This document shows positions 1-8,660 of a stretch of DNA of 64,000 bases, piece after piece. Numbering within the stretch: the first letter of the stretch is position 1; every line of letters begins with the position of its first letter. Source of the DNA: Paraburkholderia bannensis (lineage in GTDB: Bacteria > Pseudomonadota > Gammaproteobacteria > Burkholderiales > Burkholderiaceae). The notes under the pieces are model-generated. The model had not been told where the DNA came from, ran no database searches, and saw only the letters and a program-made list of their open reading frames with translations. The DNA is taken from positions 372,001 through 436,000 of the forward strand of contig NZ_JACHBW010000002.1 in NCBI RefSeq assembly GCF_014200455.1, given 5' to 3'. A program made the position numbers and the translations under genes.

Positions 1-426
1 GGCGATGGCGCTTTGCTCGGTCAGCTCGATCACGACGCGATGGGCGTCGATGCGTGCGAACAGCGTGTCCATGCCCATGCTGGCCAGCTGGCAAAGCGCG
101 GTCGCGCTGAAGTTCAGAAACAGCTTGCCGTGGCAGCCGAGCGCGTTGAACGCGTCGATGCAGGCAAGGGCTGCGGCGTGTTCGAGCGCCGTGGTGCAGC
201 CTGCCTCGCTGGCCTGCGCGAACAGCGCGGCGGGCGACTCGAAGGGCGAGCCGGCCGGGCCGCGAATCAGCCCCTCGTAACCGAGAATCGCGCCATCGTC
301 GAAGTCGACGATGGGCTGGAAGACGGCGCGCAGCTGGCGCTGGGCGATCAAGGCCTCGATGCCGGTCGAGGGCGGGGCGCCCTCGTGATGCGTTGGGGCG
401 GACGGCGTGGACGCGCGTGCAGACAT
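1..426 (-). CDS. EAL-domain c-di-GMP phosphodiesterase, N-terminal part (runs off the window)
   Basis: The first 142 residues of a protein that continues past the left edge. The EAL domain begins near residue 24. The signature is EGLIR at 51-55, followed by LNFS at 104-107 and ELTEQ at 134-138. These match the metal- and substrate-binding segments of EAL phosphodiesterases, which hydrolyse cyclic di-GMP to pGpG. The second-position A of EAL is replaced by G, which is common in active members. No membrane segment or sensory domain precedes the EAL domain, so this end looks cytoplasmic. The start (ATG at 426) lacks a strong ribosome site. Whether the later catalytic residues are intact cannot be seen. 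Confidence 0.85.
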   Translation of the reverse strand, partial: MSARASTPSAPTHHEGAPPSTGIEALIAQRQLRAVFQPIVDFDDGAILGYEGLIRGPAGSPFESPAALFAQASEAGCTTALEHAAALACIDAFNALGCHGKLFLNFSATALCQLASMGMDTLFARIDAHRVVIELTEQSAIA

Positions 427-680
427 GGAAAGAGCCAGGATGGCTTGGACGACGGGAATATCGGCAGCAGCGTCGGACAATTAAATGAACTTTTAATGAC
501 AGTTCGAAGAAAAAAGGTGCGAAACGGTGCGAAATGGGTGGGCCAACGTTTGCGCGTTTGTTTGCTGTTGTTTGTTGTTGATTGTTGACGTCCTGCGAAC
601 GCGAACAAGCGCGAACCGGGCGAGAGGCGGGGGAGATTCGAAGCGGCCAGGGTGGCCGCTCGATGAGTCAGGCGTGGGGA

Positions 681-708
681 AGCGGGCGCGAGGCAGCGGG
701 CGCGAGGC
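681..708. repeat. 14-bp perfect tandem duplication
   Basis: AGCGGGCGCGAGGC occurs twice head to tail at 681-694 and 695-708, in non-coding DNA just beyond the transporter terminator. Confidence 0.9.
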
Positions 709-713
709 AGCCG

Positions 714-746
714 TAAAAAGGCCGGCTCCCCGTGAGACGTGCCGGT
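714..746 (-). terminator. Probable intrinsic terminator of the SBF transporter gene
   Basis: On the minus strand a CCGGC...GCCGG stem (722-726 with 741-745) is followed by a run of five T (715-719). It lies just past the stop codon of the transporter gene. The stem is only five pairs, so strength is moderate. Confidence 0.5.
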
Positions 747-750
747 TCTG

Positions 751-1785
751 TTATCGACGGCCTGCCGCCGTCGCACCGCCGTGCGATTCGTCACCGGCTT
801 GTGCTGCGCGTTCCGCGCTCATGTCGCGTGCGCCCCAGCGCTGCGCGAGCGCCGCACACACCATCAGCTGGACCTGGTGAAACAGCATCAACGGCAACAC
901 GACCGCGCCCACGGCGTTGGAAGCGAAGATCACTTTCGCCATCGGCACACCCGCCGCGAGGCTCTTCTTCGAGCCGCAGAAAATGATCGTGATCTGGTCG
1001 GCGCGCGAGAAGCCCAGCTTCCTGCTCGTGAAGATCGTGATGCCCAATGCGAGCGCGAGCAGCACGCCGTTGACGATCAGCAGCCCGCCCAGCGCCGCGA
1101 GCGGCGTGTGGTGCCACAGACCTTCATTGATCGCTTCGGAAAATGCGCCGTACACCACCAACAGGATCGAGCCCTGATCGACGAACTTGAGCACGCCGCG
1201 ATTGCGTTCGATCCAGCCGCCAATCACGGGGCGCAGCAATTGACCCGCCACGAACGGCACCAGCAGTTGCAGCACGATGTTCCACACCGTATGCCAGGCG
1301 GAACTGCCGCCGGCGCTCTGGTTCGTCACCATGAGGCTCACGAGCGCGGGCGTGACGAAGATGCCGATCAGGCTGGACGCCGAGGCGCTGCAAACGGCCG
1401 CTGGCACGTTGCCGCGCGCGATCGAGGTAAAGGCAATCGACGATTGCACCGTCGAAGGCAGCGTGCACAGGAACAGCACGCCCATATAGAGCGCGGGCGT
1501 GACGAGCGGCGAGAGCACCGGCCTGAGCGCCAGGCCCAGCAGCGGGAACAGGATAAAGGTGCTGGCCAGCACGACCAGATGCAGACGCCAGTGGGTCGCG
1601 CCCGCCACGATCGCTTCGCGCGAGAGTTTGGCGCCGTGCAGGAAGAACAGCAGGCCGACGGCAAGATTGGTGAGCCAGTTGAACGCGGTGGCGGCCTGGC
1701 CGTGCACCGGCAGCAGGCTCGCGAGGATCACGGTGCCGACGAGGCAGAGCGTGAAGTTATCGGGCAGGAATTTCGGACGTGCCAT
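751..1785 (-). CDS. SBF-like (bile acid:sodium symporter / YfeH family) membrane transporter
   Basis: 344-residue hydrophobic protein with about ten membrane segments, of the SBF-like family (PF13593, E. coli YfeH type). These proteins share the BASS fold and are thought to be sodium-coupled solute transporters in the inner membrane; the substrate is unknown. Family features include the N-terminal KFLPDNFTLCL stretch, the Pro/Gly-rich crossover helix near residues 105-125 (TLPSTVQSS) and FCGSKKSLAAGVP near 268-280. The length is normal for the family. The last 30 residues are hydrophilic, Ala/Gly-rich and probably cytoplasmic. It is transcribed alone and ends in a small terminator. Confidence 0.88.
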   Translation of the reverse strand: MARPKFLPDNFTLCLVGTVILASLLPVHGQAATAFNWLTNLAVGLLFFLHGAKLSREAIVAGATHWRLHLVVLASTFILFPLLGLALRPVLSPLVTPALYMGVLFLCTLPSTVQSSIAFTSIARGNVPAAVCSASASSLIGIFVTPALVSLMVTNQSAGGSSAWHTVWNIVLQLLVPFVAGQLLRPVIGGWIERNRGVLKFVDQGSILLVVYGAFSEAINEGLWHHTPLAALGGLLIVNGVLLALALGITIFTSRKLGFSRADQITIIFCGSKKSLAAGVPMAKVIFASNAVGAVVLPLMLFHQVQLMVCAALAQRWGARDMSAERAAQAGDESHGGATAAGRR

Positions 1786-2421
1786 CGGACAATCTCAAGT
1801 GCGCATGTCGGCGCCGGGCGGTGTGCGTCGGCGGACGCAGCACTGCGGGTCATCGGAATATCGGGAAGCCCTTATCGGGAAGCCCATTTTCGGAAAAGCC
1901 TATTGTCGGCGCAAGCTCATTGAAAAAGCAAATTCATTCGAGACATCGATTAATGAGTAGTGCGCATGACGGGGCGGGTTTCACGGCGGTTCGCGTGGAT
2001 CGTCGGAGGGCGCAATGGAGGGATTTTTTCGACCCATCGCCGATCAATCGGTTGCCGTTTATTCGCTTATTCGTCATGCAAAAGACCGCTTCTCAAGTAC
2101 GACGAAACATGCGCATCGCGATGCGCCGCGAAGGCGCGCCTGTGCAGGCCAACAGGGCTCGTGGGAGCACGAAACAGGCCCGCCCGGCAACCCTCCAAAA
2201 CCCGAAAAATCGTGCAGTAACATGGTGTTACAACCCTTCCGAGGGCATAACACTTTTTGGCTCGACACCCTGGGCGGCCACCCATAAATTACCGTCAAGG
2301 AACTGGCTGGACCATTGTGGCGGCAATCGTTGCGCATCGAGGCTCACCCGTTCCGGGAACTGGCCCGCCTTGGCCCGAATGGCGGGTGGTCATGCGGATC
2401 ATCGGGCAGGTGATCGACATA
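1786..2421. other. Intergenic region with an inverted-repeat operator-like site
   Basis: No supported gene in about 600 bp between the divergent transporter gene and the secreted-protein gene. Around 1855-1910 there are imperfect repeats of ATCGGGAAGCCC. The perfect inverted repeat at 2217-2231 is listed separately. Short reading frames here overlap each other and show no family likeness. Confidence 0.6.
2217..2231. promoter_or_regulatory. Perfect inverted repeat GTAACA-N3-TGTTAC, possible operator
   Basis: A 6-bp perfect dyad with a 3-bp spacer, about 190 bp upstream of the secreted Gly-rich gene. Its size and symmetry suit a dimeric regulator site, but no cognate regulator is evident and no promoter is obvious beside it. 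Confidence 0.4.
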
Positions 2422-3015
2422 ATGCGCGCAGGGTTGTTACGGATGGGACAGTGGGTATCAGGGGCCGTTTTGGCTTCCCTGGTCGTGCTCGCCCATGCTC
2501 AGCCTTCCTTCGCGCCACATGGCGGCGGTTTTCACGGCGCTGGCGGCAGTTTTGGCCGTGCGCCCATGGTGCGCGAATCGTCGCCCATGCACTGGGGCGG
2601 CAGCCATGTTGGCCATTTTGGCGGGAGCATGCAGCTCCGCGCGGTCGAACGCCGCAACAGTCCCGCACCAATGCGCGTGGCCGACCAGGGAAACTGGCGC
2701 GAGCGCGGCGCACTCAACGGCGGTGGTCGTCAGGCGCAGCGGCGTGGAGAAACGCCCGGCTTCAGCGCAAATCCCTATGGCAATGGTTTCGGCAACGGCT
2801 TCGGCAATGGCTTTGGCGGCTCGCGCGGCCCGATCCAGCCTGTGAGCGCGGAAACGCATCAGGTCCCGCATCCGCCCGCTGATTCGCCCGTACGCACGGG
2901 TTCGATTCGCGAGGACGTCGCACGCTACAACGAGGAGCGCGGCACGTTCCGTCCGTACCAGCGCGGTGGCGGCGACGTGCCGCGTCCGCCGATGCCCTCG
3001 CCTTACCGCAACTGA
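2422..3015 (+). CDS. Gly/Asn-rich secreted protein of unknown function
   Basis: I do not recognise a family with certainty. The 197-residue product starts with a signal peptide: basic n-region, hydrophobic core VSGAVLASLVVL and a cleavage site after AHA, near residue 26. The mature part is low-complexity, rich in Gly, His, Arg, Pro and Asn, with a GNGF tandem motif (about residues 123-135) encoded by 12-bp DNA repeats. No catalytic motif is visible. It is probably an envelope or secreted protein. I chose ATG 2422 because of the AGGTG ribosome site 9 nt upstream; ATG 2392 and ATG 2443 are alternatives that keep the signal peptide. Confidence 0.65.
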   Translation: MRAGLLRMGQWVSGAVLASLVVLAHAQPSFAPHGGGFHGAGGSFGRAPMVRESSPMHWGGSHVGHFGGSMQLRAVERRNSPAPMRVADQGNWRERGALNGGGRQAQRRGETPGFSANPYGNGFGNGFGNGFGGSRGPIQPVSAETHQVPHPPADSPVRTGSIREDVARYNEERGTFRPYQRGGGDVPRPPMPSPYRN

Positions 3016-3639
3016 TTGCAGCGATTCGATTGCAGCGAATCGATCGCTGGAATCGCCATCCAAATGACGATGCTGCACCGCAGCGTATTTTCGCCTTGGC
3101 CCGATAAGGCGAACGATTTCGCGCTCAGACGGCAATCTTTCCCTGCCTCACCCCACTTCAGCACCGACGCACCCCGGCGTCCCTCTGCCGCCTAAAACCC
3201 GCCTGATTTGCCGGTTTTGCGGGCCAGGCGATTTTTCGCGCTGAAAACTGACGCGTGGATACCACACTTTTTTGGAAATCACTCGTCATACAGAAGGCTT
3301 TCGTCATCAAATCCTCCCTTCGCTGTGGCGCTGCGTCAACGGCTTCGCCAGCTAACGCGAAAACCGGGCCAAAGCCCCGTCCATGCGGGCTGCGAGCCCC
3401 ACGTCGTTCATATTGCAACGCAGCAAAACGAGCTTCGAAAGCGGTCGCGGCAGATTTTGCGGACAACAAACTAATCGGGCCGATATACCGGCGATAACAG
3501 CCGATATTTTTGTCCATAAAAATGGTTCGCGAAGATGGTTCCGCCCAGAACGGCCACGTATGCGAACGACCAAAAACAAACGGTTTGCGCGAGCGCCACA
3601 GCCGCCAGTCACACTTTTTTGACAAAGACAGGAGAACCC
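3016..3639. other. Intergenic region upstream of the porin gene
   Basis: A 624-bp gap with no supported gene. A stem-loop (TTCGCCTT 3090-3097 with AAGGCGAA 3106-3113) follows the secreted-protein gene but has no T-run. The porin promoter must lie in the last few hundred bases; no canonical promoter could be picked out with confidence. The porin start is preceded by a good AGGAG ribosome site at 3629-3633. Confidence 0.55.
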
Positions 3640-4749
3640 ATGATTACAGCCGTCAGCCGCGCGCTGCGCTCCCCGTTGCGTACGACTCTCAAGGCCGGCG
3701 CCATTGCCGCCGTGCTCGCCGCCGCATCGTCGTCGGCCTTTGCGCAGTCGAGCGTGCAGCTTTACGGTCAGGTCGACGAGTGGGTCGGCGCCACTCGCTT
3801 TCCGGGCAGCCAGACCGCATGGAATGTCAGCGGCGGCGGTATGTCCACGTCCTACTGGGGCTTGAAGGGTTCGGAAGACCTGGGCGGCGGCTTCAAGGCG
3901 ATCTTCACGCTGGAAAGCTTCTTCCGCGCGCAGAACGGCCAGTACGGACGCTTCGCGGGCGACACCTTCTTCGCGCGTAACTCGTACGTGGGCATCGAAT
4001 CGCCCTACGGTACGGTGACGGCAGGTCGCCTGACGACGCAACTGTTCGTTTCGACGATTCTGTTCAACCCGTTCATCGATTCGTACACCTTCTCGCCGAT
4101 GGTGTACCACGTGTACCTGGGCCTCTCGACTTTCCCGACCTACACGACCGACCAGGGCGTGGTGGGCGATTCGGGCTGGAACAACGCGATCCAGTATTCG
4201 ACGCCGAACTTCAACGGCCTGTCGGGTTCGGTGATGTACGCGCTGGGCAACACGGCCGGCGAAAACGGCAAGAAGAAGTGGAGCGCCCAAGCGCTGTATT
4301 TCAACGGCCCGTTTGCAGCCACGGCGGTTTATCAGTACGTCAACTTCAACAACTCGCCGGGCGACATCGGCAGCATCGTGAGCGGCGACACCACCGTGGT
4401 CGGTCTGCGCAGCCAGGGCGTGGCGCAAGTTGGCCTGTCGTACGACCTGAAGTACGTGAAGTTCTTCGGCCAGTACATGTACACGAACAACAACAGCGAC
4501 ATCAACAGCTGGCACGTCAACACGGCGCAAGGCGGCGTGTCGGTGCCGGTCGGTCCGGGCACGGTGATGGCGTCGTACGCGTACTCGCGCGACACCGGCG
4601 GCCTGAACCAGACGCACAACACGGCAGCGCTCGGCTACGACTATCCGCTCTCGAAGCGCACGGATCTCTACGCGGCCTATATGTACGACCACTACGACAA
4701 CCTGTCGACGGGCATGACCTACGGCGTGGGTCTGCGCGCGAAGTTCTAG
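3640..4749 (+). CDS. Gram-negative general porin (Porin_4 / OmpC-like of Burkholderiales)
   Basis: 369-residue outer-membrane porin, expected to form a trimeric 16-strand beta-barrel for small hydrophilic solutes. A signal peptide (residues 1 to about 36) ends in SSAFA before QSSVQLYGQVDEWVG. The start SSVxLYGxxD is the hallmark of Burkholderia/Bordetella porins. GSEDLGGGFKAIFTLESFF and the FARNSYVGI stretch follow as in the family, and the chain ends in a C-terminal aromatic residue (RAKF), the BAM recognition signal. Length is normal. The start ATG 3640 is set by the AGGAG site just before it; upstream in-frame ATGs would precede an implausible signal sequence. It is monocistronic with a strong terminator. 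Confidence 0.93.
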   Translation: MITAVSRALRSPLRTTLKAGAIAAVLAAASSSAFAQSSVQLYGQVDEWVGATRFPGSQTAWNVSGGGMSTSYWGLKGSEDLGGGFKAIFTLESFFRAQNGQYGRFAGDTFFARNSYVGIESPYGTVTAGRLTTQLFVSTILFNPFIDSYTFSPMVYHVYLGLSTFPTYTTDQGVVGDSGWNNAIQYSTPNFNGLSGSVMYALGNTAGENGKKKWSAQALYFNGPFAATAVYQYVNFNNSPGDIGSIVSGDTTVVGLRSQGVAQVGLSYDLKYVKFFGQYMYTNNNSDINSWHVNTAQGGVSVPVGPGTVMASYAYSRDTGGLNQTHNTAALGYDYPLSKRTDLYAAYMYDHYDNLSTGMTYGVGLRAKF

Positions 4750-4779
4750 GCGTCCAGCGCTTTCATCGCAACGCCCCGA

Positions 4780-4816
4780 AAATCCCCCGTGCTGTTCGCA
4801 GCGCGGGGGATTTTTC
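4780..4816 (+). terminator. Intrinsic terminator of the porin gene
   Basis: Stem of AAATCCCCCG.GCTG pairing with CAGC.CGGGGGATTT around a TTCG tetraloop, followed by a T-run at 4811-4815. It lies about 30 bp after the porin stop. Confidence 0.85.
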
Positions 4817-4954
4817 TTTGGCGCGACGCAAAGGTCAATGAAGGCCGAAGCAAGTCAGAAGCTTGCGCGTTTGGCTACCAGGAATTGATAAAGCGCGCAC
4901 AATATCGGCGATTGTTTCCTGATTCAAATAGACCGAACGAGCAAGAGCAGTACG

Positions 4955-5911
4955 ATGGATACCCTCGTCAGCATGAAAGTTTTCCGGCAAGTGGTGGAAG
5001 CGGGGAGCTTCGTCGCGGCCGCCGAGCGCATGGAAATGTCGGCGGCCATGGCCAGCAAGCATGTGATGCACCTGGAGCAGCAGCTTGGCGCGCGTTTGCT
5101 GAACCGCACCACGCGCCGCGTCGCGCCGACCGAAGCCGGGCGCGAATACTACGAGCGCGTCGCCCAGGCGCTCACCGAACTCGACGAAGCCGGTCAGGCC
5201 GTCGGCGCGGCGAGCGTGGTGCCGCAGGGGCGGCTGCGCGTGTCGTCGCTCACGGCTTTTGGCCTGCGTCATGTGATGGGCGCGGTGGCCGATTACGCGG
5301 CGGGCTTCCCGCAGGTGACCGTCGATATCACGCTGTCGGACCGGGTGGTCGAGTTGATCGACGAGGGCTTCGACGTGGCGATCCGCGCCTCGCCTTCGGG
5401 GCTGAAATCGTCGTCTCTGATCGCGCGGCCGCTGGCCACCGCCCATATCGTGCTGTGCGCGTCGCCCGAGTATCTGCGCCGCCACGGCGTACCGAAATCA
5501 GTCGCCGATCTCGCGAATCACAAGTTCGTGCACTATGCGGGCGCTTCGGCGGCGGAACTCGCGCCGTTCTCGGAATCGGGCGCGCGCCCGAAGCCTGGCG
5601 GCAACCTGATCGTCAATCACCTGGAAGCGCTGCGCGTGGTGGTATTGCAGGGCGGCGGGCTGTCGATGCTGGGCACGGAGGTGATCGGCGACGATATCGC
5701 CGAAGGCCGTCTCGTGCCCTTGCTCGTCGATGCGTTGCCGCCGCGCGAACTGCCGATCTACGCGGTGTATGCGAGCCGCCGCCACCTGTCGGCGAAGGTG
5801 CGCTCGTTCGTGGACTTTCTCGCTGCACGCTTTGGCGAGCGCGCGCTCTGGCCCAACGCCGACGAGATCCGCGCGCTGGCGGCGCGGGCCGCGCAGCGCG
5901 CCAAGGTCTAG
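4955..5911 (+). CDS. LysR-family transcriptional regulator
   Basis: 318-residue LysR-type regulator. The N-terminal winged helix-turn-helix (residues 1-60: MDTLVSMKVFRQVVEAGSF, then AAERMEMSAAMASKHV, then LGARLLNRTTRRVAPTEAG) resembles the AaeR/DmlR-like subgroup with an MAxSKHV recognition helix. The periplasmic-binding-like effector domain occupies about residues 90-295. It is convergent with the flavin oxidoreductase gene 24 bp away. The effector and targets are unknown. Confidence 0.9.
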   Translation: MDTLVSMKVFRQVVEAGSFVAAAERMEMSAAMASKHVMHLEQQLGARLLNRTTRRVAPTEAGREYYERVAQALTELDEAGQAVGAASVVPQGRLRVSSLTAFGLRHVMGAVADYAAGFPQVTVDITLSDRVVELIDEGFDVAIRASPSGLKSSSLIARPLATAHIVLCASPEYLRRHGVPKSVADLANHKFVHYAGASAAELAPFSESGARPKPGGNLIVNHLEALRVVVLQGGGLSMLGTEVIGDDIAEGRLVPLLVDALPPRELPIYAVYASRRHLSAKVRSFVDFLAARFGERALWPNADEIRALAARAAQRAKV

Positions 5912-5935
5912 GGCGCGCTCGATTGCCCTACGGCT

Positions 5936-6895
5936 TCATGGGGCAATCCCGAGCTTGGCCTTCGCCTCGTCGTATTCGCGCTTCAGGCGCGCGACCAGTT
6001 CCGCCACCGAGGGCACGTCGTCCATCAGCCCGACGCCCTGGCCCGCACCCCAGATGTCTTTCCAGGCCTTCGCCTTGTCGCCGCCGAAGTTCATCGCCGA
6101 TTTATCCGATTCGGGCAGCGCATCCGGGTCTAGTCCTGCATTGACGATGCTCTCGCGGATGTAGTTGCCGTGCACGCCCGTGAAGAGATTGGTGTAGACG
6201 ATGTCGGCGGATTTGGCATTCAGGATCGCATGCTTGTAGCCCTCCACCGCGTGCGCCTCCTGGGTGGCGATAAAGCGCGTGCCCATGTAGGCGAGATCGG
6301 CGCCCATCGCCTGCGCGGCGAGGATCGAGCCGCCGTTCGCGATCGCGCCCGAGAGCACGATCGGGCCGTCGAAGATGCGCCGCACTTCGCCCACCAGCGC
6401 GAACGGCGAAGTCGTGCCCGCATGGCCGCCCGCGCCCGCGGCCACCAGGATCAGCCCGTCCACGCCCGCTTCCAGCGCCTTGCCCGCGTGACGCAGATTG
6501 ATGACGTCGTGCAGCACGATGCCGCCGTAGCTGTGCACCGCGTCGAGCAGTTCCCTCGGCGGCGCGCGCAGGCTGGTGATGAAGATCGGCACGCGATGCT
6601 GCACGCACACGCGGATGTCATGCTCCAGCCGCGCATTCGACTGATGGACGATCTGGTTGACGGCGATCGGCCCGATCTGGGCGTTGGGATTGGCGGCCTT
6701 ATGCGCGGCCAGTTGCTCCTGGATCTGCGTGAGCCACTCGTCGAGCAGCTCGGCGGGACGCGCGTTGAGCGCCGGGAACGACCCGACGATGCCGGCCTTG
6801 CACTGCGCGAGCACCAGCTCGGGATAACTGACGATGAACATCGGCGAAGCGACCACGGGCAAGCTCAGATTCTGCAGGACGGCGGGCAAGGCCAT
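5936..6895 (-). CDS. NAD(P)H-dependent flavin oxidoreductase / nitronate monooxygenase family
   Basis: 319-residue FMN-binding TIM-barrel protein of the nitronate monooxygenase (formerly 2-nitropropane dioxygenase) family, which oxidises alkyl nitronates to carbonyl compounds and nitrite. Visible features: the N-terminal LPVVASPMFIVS stretch (residues 11-22), the glycine-rich phosphate-binding segment AAGAGGHAGTTSPFALV near 151-167, and GGSILAAQAMGADLAYMGTRFIAT near 187-210. Close relatives are annotated only as flavin-dependent oxidoreductases, so the substrate is uncertain. It is transcribed alone, divergent from the hydrolase gene. Confidence 0.85.
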   Translation of the reverse strand: MALPAVLQNLSLPVVASPMFIVSYPELVLAQCKAGIVGSFPALNARPAELLDEWLTQIQEQLAAHKAANPNAQIGPIAVNQIVHQSNARLEHDIRVCVQHRVPIFITSLRAPPRELLDAVHSYGGIVLHDVINLRHAGKALEAGVDGLILVAAGAGGHAGTTSPFALVGEVRRIFDGPIVLSGAIANGGSILAAQAMGADLAYMGTRFIATQEAHAVEGYKHAILNAKSADIVYTNLFTGVHGNYIRESIVNAGLDPDALPESDKSAMNFGGDKAKAWKDIWGAGQGVGLMDDVPSVAELVARLKREYDEAKAKLGIAP

Positions 6896-7124
6896 AGCGG
6901 TGTCTCCTGGGCGCGGCGTAAGCGCTGATGGAATCGACTCGAAAGCGCGGGCTTGAAAACGGTCGTTCGATTATAGGCGGCGGGTGGTGCGCGCACGCTT
7001 GATGCGCGATTCGAGGGAGTGTTCGGTTTCTAGCGCTATGGGCCCCAAAGCACGGTTTGCGGCTGCGCTCGCCTCATACAATGGCAGCACACGCACACTA
7101 ACAGGGACAGGGGAGAGACAAATC

Positions 7125-8018
7125 ATGCCGTTTGAGGGATACACGCCTTTCACCGTCCGCACTGCAGGCGGCGCCGAAATCAACGGGATGCGCGGCGGCG
7201 AAGGCCCGCCGCTGCTGCTCCTGCACGGCCATCCGCAGACGCACATGATCTGGCATCGCTGCGCGCCGGATCTGGCGAAGCACTTCACCGTGATCGCCAC
7301 CGACCTGCGCGGCTACGGCGATTCGTCGAAACCGCCCAGCGACGCCACCCACGCCGCCTATTCGAAGCGCGCCATGGCCGCCGACCAGGTCGAGGTCATG
7401 AAGCACTTCGGCTTCGAGCGCTTCCTGGTGTGCGCGCACGATCGCGGCGCGCGCGTGGCGCACCGCATGGCGCTCGATCATGCTGATGCCGTCGAGCGTC
7501 TCATGCTGCTGGACATCGCGCCCACGCTCGCCATGTACGAGCAGACCGATCGCGAATTCGCCACGCTCTATTTCCACTGGTTCCTGCTGATCCAGCCCGA
7601 GCCGCTGCCCGAAGCGCTGATCGGCGCGAATCCGGATGCCTATATCGAACGCGTGATGGGCGGCCGCCACGCCGGTCTCGCGCCGTTCGCGCCCAAGGCG
7701 ATGGGCGCGTATCGCGCGGCGCTGCGCCAGCCGGGCGCGGTGCATGCGATGTGCGAGGACTACCGCGCATCCGCGACCATCGACCTCGAACACGACCGCG
7801 CCGATATCGAGCGTGGCCACAAGGTGGGCTGCCCGCTGCGGGTGCTGTGGGGCGAGCATGGCGTGATCCAGCGCTGCTTCGATCCGCTCGCCGAATGGCG
7901 CAAGGTCGCGCGCGACGTGAGCGGCCGCGCGCTGCCGTGCGGTCACTACATTCCTGAGGAAGCGCACGAAGCGCTGGTTGGAGAAATGCTGGCGTTCTTC
8001 GACGCCACGGAGCGCTAA
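7125..8018 (+). CDS. Alpha/beta hydrolase, haloacetate (fluoroacetate) dehalogenase-like
   Basis: 297-residue alpha/beta hydrolase matching the fluoroacetate dehalogenase pattern. The nucleophile is Asp106 in AHDRGAR. Arg107 and Arg110 fit the carboxylate-binding residues. Asp130 (LLD) and His274 (GHYIPEE) complete the triad. His151-Trp152 correspond to the halide/fluoride pocket of the well-studied family members. The oxyanion segment HGHPQTHMIW is at 34-43. Fluoroacetate or chloroacetate hydrolysis is inferred from these residues; an epoxide-hydrolase-like role is the alternative. The start ATG 7125 follows a GGGGAGAG ribosome site. Confidence 0.85.
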   Translation: MPFEGYTPFTVRTAGGAEINGMRGGEGPPLLLLHGHPQTHMIWHRCAPDLAKHFTVIATDLRGYGDSSKPPSDATHAAYSKRAMAADQVEVMKHFGFERFLVCAHDRGARVAHRMALDHADAVERLMLLDIAPTLAMYEQTDREFATLYFHWFLLIQPEPLPEALIGANPDAYIERVMGGRHAGLAPFAPKAMGAYRAALRQPGAVHAMCEDYRASATIDLEHDRADIERGHKVGCPLRVLWGEHGVIQRCFDPLAEWRKVARDVSGRALPCGHYIPEEAHEALVGEMLAFFDATER

Positions 8019-8026
8019 GCCACGCT

Positions 8027-8539
8027 TCAGACGAGCGGTGGCAGACGGCGCGGCACCGGGGTCGTCTTGACGATGGCGGTGCTGGTTTCGGCGCGCTCGG
8101 TGACCTTGGTGAGGATGTCGTCGAGCTGTTCGATCGAATGCAGATAGAGGCGGGCGATGAAGCAGTCGTCGCCCGTTACCTTGTCGCATTCGATGAATTC
8201 GGGAATACGGCGCAGCATCTCCTCCACCAGATGCAACTGGCCCGGCAGCGGCTTCACGCGCACGATTGCCTGCAGCGTATAACCGAGCGCGCGCGGATCG
8301 ATCCGCACCGTATAGCCGCCGATCACCCCCTGCGCTTCGAGCCTGCGCATGCGCTCCGTGGTGCTGGGCGCCGAAAGCCCGATCTGGCGCGCCAGATCGC
8401 TCACGCTGGCGCGCGCATCCTCCGCGAGCGCCGCAAGCAAGGCGCGATCGATCTCATCGAGGGGCGCCGGCGCGGGTGAGGACGACAGCGTCGATCCGTT
8501 CGTGCGCTTGTTCATGAGTTTGTTCATGAGTTCGCTCAT
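8027..8539 (-). CDS. Lrp/AsnC-family transcriptional regulator
   Basis: 170-residue regulator with an N-terminal helix-turn-helix (about residues 28-77: DEIDRALLAALAEDARASVS, SDLARQIGLSAPSTTERMRRLE) and a C-terminal RAM/AsnC effector domain from about 90. It is probably an amino-acid-responsive octamer or dimer. It is divergent from the EamA-type exporter gene 121 bp away, a pairing typical of an Lrp regulator controlling an amino-acid or metabolite exporter. The start is ambiguous: three in-frame ATGs (8539, 8527, 8515) lie in a 12-bp repeat encoding MSEL/MNKL/MNKR. Confidence 0.9.
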   Translation of the reverse strand: MSELMNKLMNKRTNGSTLSSSPAPAPLDEIDRALLAALAEDARASVSDLARQIGLSAPSTTERMRRLEAQGVIGGYTVRIDPRALGYTLQAIVRVKPLPGQLHLVEEMLRRIPEFIECDKVTGDDCFIARLYLHSIEQLDDILTKVTERAETSTAIVKTTPVPRRLPPLV

Positions 8540-8660
8540 CCATAGGCCGTATCACCTTCGATTTTAAGGCGAATGAAGAATTTTGCCTTGTTTTTGCCAT
8601 GTATTGTGCGCCGGACAGCAAGTAAACTGATCTGCAAGTTCTCGATCAGGAAACCCCGTT

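Larger units (their letters stand above)
427..750. other. Intergenic region between divergent EAL gene and SBF transporter gene end
   Basis: No convincing gene. It holds a T/G-rich tract around 565-590, a perfect 14-bp tandem duplication (681-708) and the terminator of the transporter gene (714-746). The region must also carry the promoter of the EAL gene, but no clear -35/-10 pair stands out. Confidence 0.6.
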
